NCBI GenBank assembly: GCA_944358565.1
Contig: CALVRK010000012.1
Coordinates: forward strand, 1 to 17,535
Reading direction: 5' to 3'
DNA length: 17,535 nt
Source: an uncultured Bacilli bacterium
GTDB lineage: Bacteria; Bacillota_I; Bacilli_A; RF39; UBA660
A model generated the notes under the pieces. The model was not told the origin of the DNA, searched no databases, and saw only the letters and a list, made by a program, of their open reading frames with translations. The position numbers and the translations under genes were made by a program. This document shows positions 11,764-17,535 of the stretch, one piece after another. Within the stretch, counting starts at the first letter, position 1; every line of letters begins with the position of its first letter.

Positions 11764-13917
11764 ATGAATAAAGAGATAATTATAAATATAAGTGAAGATT
11801 TAAATATTAAAGAAATTCAAGTAGAGAAGACTTTGAAACTATTAGAAGAAGGCAATACTATTCCGTTTATTGCCAGATACCGTAAAGAGGTTACTGGTAA
11901 TTTGGATGAAGAGCAGATTAGAAAAATAAACGAAGTTTATGAATATGAAGTTAATTTACTTAAAAGGAAAGAAGATGTTATTAGGTTAATTGATGAGAAA
12001 GGTTTACTTACTGATGAACTTAAAGATAGTATTATGAAGGCTAGTAAGTTAGTAGAAGTTGAAGATTTATATAGACCATTTAAAGAAAAGAAAAAAACTA
12101 AAGCTACTGAAGCGATTAAAAATGGATTAGAACCTTTAGCAAAAATAATTATGTCTTTTCCTTTGAATGTTTCTTTAGAAGATTTGACTAAAAAGTTTTT
12201 AAACGAGAATGTGAAGAGCGCTGAAGAGGCGATTATTGGGGCAGGTTATATTATTGCTGAATGGATTAGTGATAATGCTTCTTATAGAAAGTGGATTAGA
12301 AGGTTTACTTTTAATGAGGGTGAGTTAAAAACTAGGCTTAAGAAAAACGCTATAGATGAAAATAAGGTATATGAGATGTATTATGATTTTTCTGAAAAGG
12401 TTAAATATGCGAAACCTTATAGGATTATGGCCATTAATAGAGCAGAAAAAGAAAAAGTTATATCTGTTAGTATTGAAATAGATAAAGATAAAATATATGA
12501 TTATTTAGAAAGTAAACTTATTAAAAAAGAAGCTCCTTTTAACTATGTAATTAAAGAGGCTATTCGTGATAGTTATAAAAGGTTAATTGGCCCTTCAATT
12601 GAAAGAGAAATTAGAAGTGAACTTACAGATAAAGCATGCGAAGATGCAATTAAAAATTTTGGCCTTAATTTAGAAAACTTACTTATGCAACCACCGATGA
12701 AAGATAATGTAGTTTTAGGTTTTGATCCAGGTTTTTCTAATGGATGTAAATTGGCGCTTATTGATAAAAGTGGAAAGTTTTTAGATTCTTTAATTATTAA
12801 ACCTTTTGCGAAAGGTGCGAATATAGAAAAAGATAAAAAGAAGGTAGCTGATTTAATTAAAAAATATGGCGTTAATATTATTTCGATTGGAAATGGGACA
12901 GCTTCTAGAGAAAGTGAGAAGTTTTGCAGTGAAATGATTAAAGAATATAATTTAAATTGTAAGTATGTTATCGTATCTGAAGCTGGTGCTTCAATTTATT
13001 CAACAGAAAAAGTGGCGAGTGATGAATTTCCTAATTTATCTCCTAATGAAAGAAGTGCAGTAAGTATTGGTAGAAGATTGCAAGATCCTTTATCAGAACT
13101 TGTTAAAATTCCGCCTTTTGGTATGGGTGTTGGGTCTTATCAGCACGATGTACCTTTAAAAGATTTAAATAATTCACTTGATTTTGTGGTGGAAAAATGT
13201 GTTAATAGTGTTGGGGTTAATGTTAATACAGCTTCATTTTCTTTACTTAAATATGTGTCTGGATTGACTAAAAAAAATATTGAGAAAATTATTAAGTACC
13301 GTGAAGATAATGGTAAAATTAATTCACGTTTAGAGATTAAAAAGGCTAAACTATTAAGCGATAAAGTCTTTGAACAAGCTATTGGATTTTTAAGGGTACG
13401 CGGAGATAATGTTTTAGATGCTACCGCAATACATCCTGAAAGTTATGATGTGGCTTTAAAACTTTTAGGTGAAATAGGCAAGGACATATCTAAAGTGGGA
13501 AGTGCGGAGTTAGCGCACAATCTAGATTCAATTGATATTAAGGAATATGCTTCAAAATTAAATACTGATATTTATACATTAGAAGATGTGATAGCTTCTT
13601 TGAAAAAACCAAATAGAGATCCACGTGATGAGATGCCACAGCCTATTTTAAAAAGTGATGTTTTAGATATTAAAGATTTAAAAATAGGCATGAAACTACA
13701 GGGTACTGTTCGTAATGTTGTACCTTTTGGAGCTTTTATCGATATTGGATTACATAATGATGGTTTAGCTCATATTTCTAAACTTTCAAATAACTTTATT
13801 AAACATCCTAATGAAGTTGTGAGTGTTGGTGATATAGTTGATTGTTATGTCGATGATATTGATTTAAATAAAAATAAAGTATCTTTATCTTTGTTAGAGC
13901 CGGAGAAAGTTAGATGA
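11764..13917 (+). CDS. tex: Tex-family S1 RNA-binding protein (transcription accessory protein)
   Basis: The 717-residue protein matches Tex in length and domain order. The N-terminal helical part opens with IPFIARYRKEVTGNLDEEQIR (33-53) and includes LYRPFKEKKKTKATEA (102-117). A YqgF/RuvC-like domain follows (about 315-440, with VLGFDPGFSNGCKLA, IGNGTASRESE and YSTEKVASDEFP). Next are helix-hairpin-helix repeats (about 478-550, GVNVNTASFSLLKYVSGL), and a C-terminal S1 domain ends the protein (about 642-711, GTVRNVVPFGAFIDIG). Tex proteins bind nucleic acid and affect transcription and RNA processing. The exact role is not settled. The stop TGA overlaps the start of the following lipoprotein gene (ATGA). 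Confidence 0.95.
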   Translation: MNKEIIINISEDLNIKEIQVEKTLKLLEEGNTIPFIARYRKEVTGNLDEEQIRKINEVYEYEVNLLKRKEDVIRLIDEKGLLTDELKDSIMKASKLVEVEDLYRPFKEKKKTKATEAIKNGLEPLAKIIMSFPLNVSLEDLTKKFLNENVKSAEEAIIGAGYIIAEWISDNASYRKWIRRFTFNEGELKTRLKKNAIDENKVYEMYYDFSEKVKYAKPYRIMAINRAEKEKVISVSIEIDKDKIYDYLESKLIKKEAPFNYVIKEAIRDSYKRLIGPSIEREIRSELTDKACEDAIKNFGLNLENLLMQPPMKDNVVLGFDPGFSNGCKLALIDKSGKFLDSLIIKPFAKGANIEKDKKKVADLIKKYGVNIISIGNGTASRESEKFCSEMIKEYNLNCKYVIVSEAGASIYSTEKVASDEFPNLSPNERSAVSIGRRLQDPLSELVKIPPFGMGVGSYQHDVPLKDLNNSLDFVVEKCVNSVGVNVNTASFSLLKYVSGLTKKNIEKIIKYREDNGKINSRLEIKKAKLLSDKVFEQAIGFLRVRGDNVLDATAIHPESYDVALKLLGEIGKDISKVGSAELAHNLDSIDIKEYASKLNTDIYTLEDVIASLKKPNRDPRDEMPQPILKSDVLDIKDLKIGMKLQGTVRNVVPFGAFIDIGLHNDGLAHISKLSNNFIKHPNEVVSVGDIVDCYVDDIDLNKNKVSLSLLEPEKVR

Positions 13918-14345
13918 AAAAAATTTTAATTTTGTTAGTTATTTTATGTTTAACTGGTTGTGTAAGTAATGAGGATTTTGAAAAGACATGTAAAACTGTT
14001 AAAACAAGCGAAAATTTAAAAGATACTTATAGTATTCATGTTGTTTATGATAATGAAGATACGGTTAAGGAAGCTATAGTTACTAGAACTTATAAAGCTT
14101 TAAATGAAGAAGGGGAAAAAACGTTAGAAGAAATTAAAGAAAGTGCGACTTCATTTAATGAAAAGTATGCTGGAGATGATAATATAAAAATAACAGTAGC
14201 TATAGATGAAGAAGATAAGTGGCAACTTAAATATTATTTGGATGTACCTAATTTAGATAGTGATATTTTAAATGAATTTATGTTAAGAAAAAATTCTATT
14301 AGATTTTTTAATAAAATGCGCGATAAAAATATAGAATGTGATTAG
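13914..14345 (+). CDS. Small predicted lipoprotein of unknown function
   Basis: This is a 143-residue protein with a clear type II signal peptide: MKKILILLVILCLTGC, lipobox LTGC with lipid-acceptor Cys16. The mature part is about 127 residues, acidic and soluble-looking. It has Cys26 near its start and Cys142 one residue before the end, so a disulfide linking the two ends is possible. Length and layout recall small YehR/DUF1307-type lipoproteins, but I cannot confirm that family. The start codon overlaps the tex stop (ATGA), with GGAG 8-9 nt upstream, so the two are translationally coupled. It is followed by uppP after 11 nt, in what appears to be a tex-lipoprotein-uppP unit. Confidence 0.8.
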   Translation: MKKILILLVILCLTGCVSNEDFEKTCKTVKTSENLKDTYSIHVVYDNEDTVKEAIVTRTYKALNEEGEKTLEEIKESATSFNEKYAGDDNIKITVAIDEEDKWQLKYYLDVPNLDSDILNEFMLRKNSIRFFNKMRDKNIECD

Positions 14346-14356
14346 GAGATGAGGAA

Positions 14357-15187
14357 ATGTTAGAAATTATAAAAGCTGTATTTTTTGGGATAGTCGAAGG
14401 GATTACGGAATGGCTTCCAATTAGTAGTACAGGTCATATGATTTTACTTAATGAGATTGTTAAATTAGATGTTTCTAAAGATTTTTATGATATGTTTCAG
14501 GTTGTTATACAGCTTGGGGCAATTATGGCAGTTGTAATTATATTTTGGAAACAGATTTTTCCTTTTAAAAAAGAGGAAAATAAATTAACTTTAGATAAAA
14601 ATATAATATCTTTATGGGGAAAAATATTAGTAGCATGTGTTCCAGCGGCAATAGTTGGAGTATTATTCGATGAGGTATTTGAAAAGTTATTTTATAATTA
14701 TGTATGTGTAGCTATTGCTTTAATTGTATTTGGTATTGCCTTTATAATTATTGAAAATAAAAATAAGGGGAAAAATTCTAAAATTAATTCTTTAAAAGAA
14801 CTATCTTATAATACTGTTTTACTTATTGGTATATTTCAGCTTATTGCGGCAATATTTCCAGGAACATCTAGATCGGGTGCAACTATAGTTGGGGCTTTAC
14901 TTTTGGGAGTATCTAGAACAGTAGCTGCTGAATTTACTTTCTTTTTAGCTATTCCTGTTATGTTTGGAGCATCACTACTTAAATTAGTTAAGTTTTCATT
15001 TGCTTTTACAGGAATGGAACTAGCAATATTACTTGTAGGAATGTTTATAGCTTTTATAACTTCAATGTTTATTATTAAGTTTTTAATGAGTTATATTAAG
15101 AAACATGACTTTAAAGTGTTTGGCTATTATAGAATAGTTTTAGGTATTATCGTTTTACTTTATTTTGTATTTACTCAGGCTTTGTAA
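14357..15187 (+). CDS. uppP: Undecaprenyl-diphosphatase (UppP/BacA)
   Basis: This integral membrane enzyme dephosphorylates undecaprenyl pyrophosphate so that the lipid carrier for cell-wall precursors is recycled. Raised activity gives bacitracin tolerance in other bacteria. The 276-residue length is typical. The two signature motifs are present: EGITEWLPISSTGH (Glu14, Glu18, Ser23, His27) and PGTSRSG (168-174, with Arg172). Around them lie about seven to eight hydrophobic helices. AGGAG and GAGG just upstream of ATG 14357 give good initiation. It probably shares a transcript with tex and the lipoprotein. Confidence 0.96.
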   Translation: MLEIIKAVFFGIVEGITEWLPISSTGHMILLNEIVKLDVSKDFYDMFQVVIQLGAIMAVVIIFWKQIFPFKKEENKLTLDKNIISLWGKILVACVPAAIVGVLFDEVFEKLFYNYVCVAIALIVFGIAFIIIENKNKGKNSKINSLKELSYNTVLLIGIFQLIAAIFPGTSRSGATIVGALLLGVSRTVAAEFTFFLAIPVMFGASLLKLVKFSFAFTGMELAILLVGMFIAFITSMFIIKFLMSYIKKHDFKVFGYYRIVLGIIVLLYFVFTQAL

Positions 15188-15223
15188 AAAGTCTTTTTCT
15201 TTACACTTATTTTAAAGTTGCCA

Positions 15224-15252
15224 TTGATAAATTATTAATAATTGGTTATAAT
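15224..15252 (+). promoter_or_regulatory. Promoter of the surface protein gene
   Basis: TTGATA (15224-15229), 17-bp spacer, TATAAT (15247-15252). AAAGGAG (15276-15282) then lies 7 nt before ATG 15290. Confidence 0.7.
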
Positions 15253-15289
15253 TTATATAGAGTATACGTAATAGTAAAGGAGAATATTT

Positions 15290-16297
15290 ATGCGAAGAAG
15301 ACAAATGAAAAAACAAAAGAGGATAATTATTATAAGTTCACTTTGTTTACTTTTGTGTTTATGTGTTGGTTATGCGGCGTTTCAAACTACACTTAGTATA
15401 ACGGCTAAAGGGAATATTATAGATAATTCTGTGGATATTACTGATAATGTAGTTACAGAAGGTGATGGTTTATATGAAGATATTTACGAAGAGGGTAGAT
15501 ATGTTTATAGAGGACAAAATCCTGATAATTATATAATGTTTAATGATGAACTTTGGAGAATAATAGCCAAAGAAACAGATGGAACATATAAAATAATAAG
15601 AAATGATGTTTTAGCAAATCGAGCATACGATGAAGCAAATCATAGAAGTACAGAAAATAACTCATATTGTGATAATCCATCATGGGGCTGTGGAGTATAT
15701 GCAGCAGTAAGCGGAACTTTTTCTTCACCAAGTGGTTCACAAAGCGGAACAGTAACCGAAGATTCAAGTATAAAAATATATTTAAATGAAGATTATTATG
15801 TAAATGATATAAATAGTACTGCTAAAGAACAAATGACATCTCATTCATTTAACATCGGAGCCGTTGAAAGATTAGATCAAAGTGGAGCAGAAGCAGATAG
15901 TATAGCAAAAAATATAGCAGGAGAGAAAAAGTATCAATGGACAGGGAATGTCGGACTAGCTAACGTATCAGATATATTAAGAGCAAGTACAAACCCACTA
16001 TGTACATCTGCAACTACTTCATTTAATAATTTAACTGCTTGTAATAGTAATTATTTATTAGATAAAGGAGAAGCAGGTACATTACAGTACTGGGCAATAA
16101 ATGCTTATTCTCGCGAGTCTGGTGGCTATTCTTATGGGGTTTGGTACGGTCATGTGAATCATTTGACTGAGCGTGTGTACTACAGTCTTGCCTATTATGT
16201 TGACAGTGATGATCCCCGCCCAGTAGTCTTTTTGAAATCTGATACTACTTTGTCTGGAAGTGGAACTTCAGAAGACCCATTCACAATAGCTGAATGA
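15290..16297 (+). CDS. Secreted or surface-anchored protein with compositionally distinct C-terminal segment
   Basis: The protein has 335 residues. A basic N-terminus (MRRRQMKKQKR) is followed by one hydrophobic helix (about 12-29) and GYAAFQTTLSITAKGNI. This resembles SipW-processed or N-anchored exported proteins of Bacillota. The ectodomain contains a YVYRGQNPDNYIMFNDELWR module (71-90) of a kind common in surface proteins of gut Bacilli. It also has two Cys pairs (127/134 and 238/251) and ends in RPVVFLKSDTTLSGSGTSEDPF. No enzymatic motif is seen. Residues about 273-316 are rich in Tyr, Ser, Gly, His and Asp. They are encoded at about 47% G+C, and all three Arg are CGC/CGT, unlike the rest of the gene. 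This points to an inserted or diversified cassette. Function unknown; an adhesin or ligand-binding role is a guess. Confidence 0.75.
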   Translation: MRRRQMKKQKRIIIISSLCLLLCLCVGYAAFQTTLSITAKGNIIDNSVDITDNVVTEGDGLYEDIYEEGRYVYRGQNPDNYIMFNDELWRIIAKETDGTYKIIRNDVLANRAYDEANHRSTENNSYCDNPSWGCGVYAAVSGTFSSPSGSQSGTVTEDSSIKIYLNEDYYVNDINSTAKEQMTSHSFNIGAVERLDQSGAEADSIAKNIAGEKKYQWTGNVGLANVSDILRASTNPLCTSATTSFNNLTACNSNYLLDKGEAGTLQYWAINAYSRESGGYSYGVWYGHVNHLTERVYYSLAYYVDSDDPRPVVFLKSDTTLSGSGTSEDPFTIAE

Positions 16298-16331
16298 CGG
16301 ACAGTTTTAAAAAAGACAAGTAAAACAAAGA

Positions 16332-16381
16332 AAAAATAGACTAAAAAGTACGTCCAGCGATGTATATTTTAGTCTATTTTT
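16332..16381. terminator. Bidirectional intrinsic terminator between the surface protein gene and the IS-like element
   Basis: AAAAATAGACTAAAA (16332-16346) and TTTTAGTCTATTTTT (16367-16381) form a perfect 15-bp stem with a 20-nt loop. The stem ends give a U run on either strand. It can serve both the plus-strand surface protein gene and the minus-strand transposase. Nothing else is recognised in 16298-16499. Confidence 0.8.
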
Positions 16382-16499
16382 GATATTCCAAAAATAACTA
16401 ATAGTAAATTTTGAAAATTTAGCTAAATTTGTAAATTAATTGCCGAAAAAATTGCATGATAAAAATAATAATTAAATATAAATAAAAAATTGATTTAAT

Positions 16500-17535
16500 T
16501 TAAATATCATATAAAATAAATTTATAAGAAATTGAGACGTAATAATGTGAATTAAAGGCTCGTTTGAATAATGTAAGACCAGTATTAAAAAGTGATAAAA
16601 CTCTTTTTTTGATTTTTTTACCATTAATAATATAATTTTTATGAGTAGTAATATTTTCCTTTTTATAAGAACTACGATTTCGCGAATAATAAGCTCCTAA
16701 TAAAGTTAAAAATAAAACACAGACACACACTAAACAAAACATAGAAGTAAATGCTTTTATGGAAGCTGTAGATATTTTTTCTAAATAAAAACCATTAGAT
16801 TTTTGATTTTTAAAAACACATTCAATACCACCAAATCTGTAGGAATAATCTTTGATAGCTTTTTTATAATCACCATTAGTGGCAATAATCCAAGGATCAT
16901 CAGTATCTTTAGAATCACTTATAACAATATTAGTTTTAAGTTTTTGTTTAGTAATTAAAATATTATTATAAGTAGTAGAAAGATGTTTGTAATGAAATAA
17001 TTCACCTGCAGTTTTTCTGATGATGTGATTTTCTTTTTCATCAAAATAGTAAACATATAAAGTTTTTTTAAGCCTTATGCAGTAAGTGTGACCAAGAAAG
17101 TTAATATAATTAAGAATATCACAAGAATTAAACCAACGGTCAGCTAGGAAAATAAGTTCAAAATCATAGCTAGAGAATAAATCATTTACTTCTTTAATGC
17201 CTTGTTTAATAGTGTCAATCATGAAAGCGTCATTATCAGTACCTTTGAAACATTTAAACTAAATTGGTATACCCTGAGAACCCAAACGCATAGTAAACAT
17301 AAGAGTAGTATAATTTTCATGAGAAAACATGTGATCAAAAATAATATGAACTCTTTTGTCAGAGTGTTTCTTTTTATAAGTAGAAATAGAGTAAGAAATA
17401 ATGTGTTTATAAAAGGTATAAGGGTCAAATAAATTGTTACGAAAGAAACGATTAATTCTTTTAATAACAGAATCGAGTTTAACATCTAAAAAATTATCTT
17501 TTAAGTTTTTGGCGATATCAGAAGAAGCAATAGAT
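16500..17535 (-). pseudogene. IS4-like DDE transposase with an internal amber codon (5' end outside window)
   Basis: On the minus strand one frame is open from the window edge (17534) to TAA at 16502-16500, apart from a single TAG at 17261-17259. Upstream of it the frame reads ASSDIAKNLKDNFLDVKLDS, then KRVHIIFDHMFSHENYTTLM and MRLGSQGIPI. Downstream it resumes FKCFKGTDNDAF. The downstream 240 residues carry ELIFLADRWFNS (second catalytic Asp), DDPWIIATN, and YSYRFGGIECVFKNQKSNGF (Glu and the YREK-like signature of IS4 transposases). The stop falls where a Trp would fit (IPI-W-FKCFKG), so one TGG-to-TAG change explains it. The element is probably inactive unless suppressed. The other end and any terminal inverted repeats lie beyond the window. 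Confidence 0.75.

Noticed and set aside
15183..15205. Candidate terminator after uppP (TGTAAA/TTTACA)
   Set aside because: It has only a six-pair A-T-rich stem with no U run after it. It is too weak to annotate, although some stop before the next promoter is likely.
15540..15767. Minus-strand ORF of 75 codons rich in Leu, His and Phe
   Set aside because: It is antisense to the surface protein gene, low in complexity and without initiation signals.
17202..17485. Plus-strand (17202-17432) and minus-strand (17219-17485) ORFs over the transposase
   Set aside because: Both are out of frame with the continuous transposase frame, which gives clear transposase-like sequence on either side of the amber codon.

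Overview
The window comes from a low-GC, AT-rich member of the Bacillota with the standard genetic code: Trp is TGG, and TGA is used as a stop (for example by the Y-family polymerase and tex). Arg codons are mostly AGA, Shine-Dalgarno sites are strong (AGGAGG/AAGGTGA type) and promoters are sigma-A-like. The small gene set and the surface-protein style suggest an uncultured gut Bacilli/RF39-like lineage, but this placement is inference.

Layout. Bases 1-177 are the tail of an Rpn-type (PD-(D/E)XK nuclease/transposase-like) protein with its own terminator. Next is a membrane-anchored class A beta-lactamase-like serine hydrolase (279-1295). A housekeeping block follows: priA, fmt, two coupled unknown membrane proteins, then ruvA-ruvB-queA-miaA (replication restart, initiator tRNA formylation, Holliday junction migration, tRNA modification), and a YqeG-type HAD phosphatase. 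After a compact RNA-rich island (9681-10430) come a Y-family DNA polymerase, tex, a small lipoprotein, uppP (undecaprenyl-diphosphatase) and a secreted or surface-anchored protein with a compositionally foreign C-terminal segment. The window ends in a minus-strand IS4-like transposase broken by an amber codon.

The most interesting region is 9685-10383. It holds two tandem copies of a ~350-bp module that looks like a type I toxin-antitoxin locus. Each copy has a minus-strand mRNA (~235 nt) with a strong promoter, encoding a 25- or 27-residue hydrophobic peptide behind a strong but hairpin-sequestered Shine-Dalgarno. Each copy also has a convergent plus-strand antisense RNA (~110 nt) with its own promoter and terminator, complementary only to the mRNA 3' part. 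The predicted 5' end of each toxin mRNA can pair with its own 3' terminator arm over 11 bp (one G-U), which suggests a hok-like fold-back control. The peptides have diverged while the RNA control elements are nearly identical.

A second theme is the SOS response. The promoters of priA, ruvAB and the Y-family polymerase each carry a near-palindromic LexA-like box (NNAAM-N4-GTTCG) 3-5 bp upstream of the -10 TATAAT. Several predicted 5' leaders are very short (about 10-17 nt). No tRNA, rRNA, CRISPR array or riboswitch was recognised.
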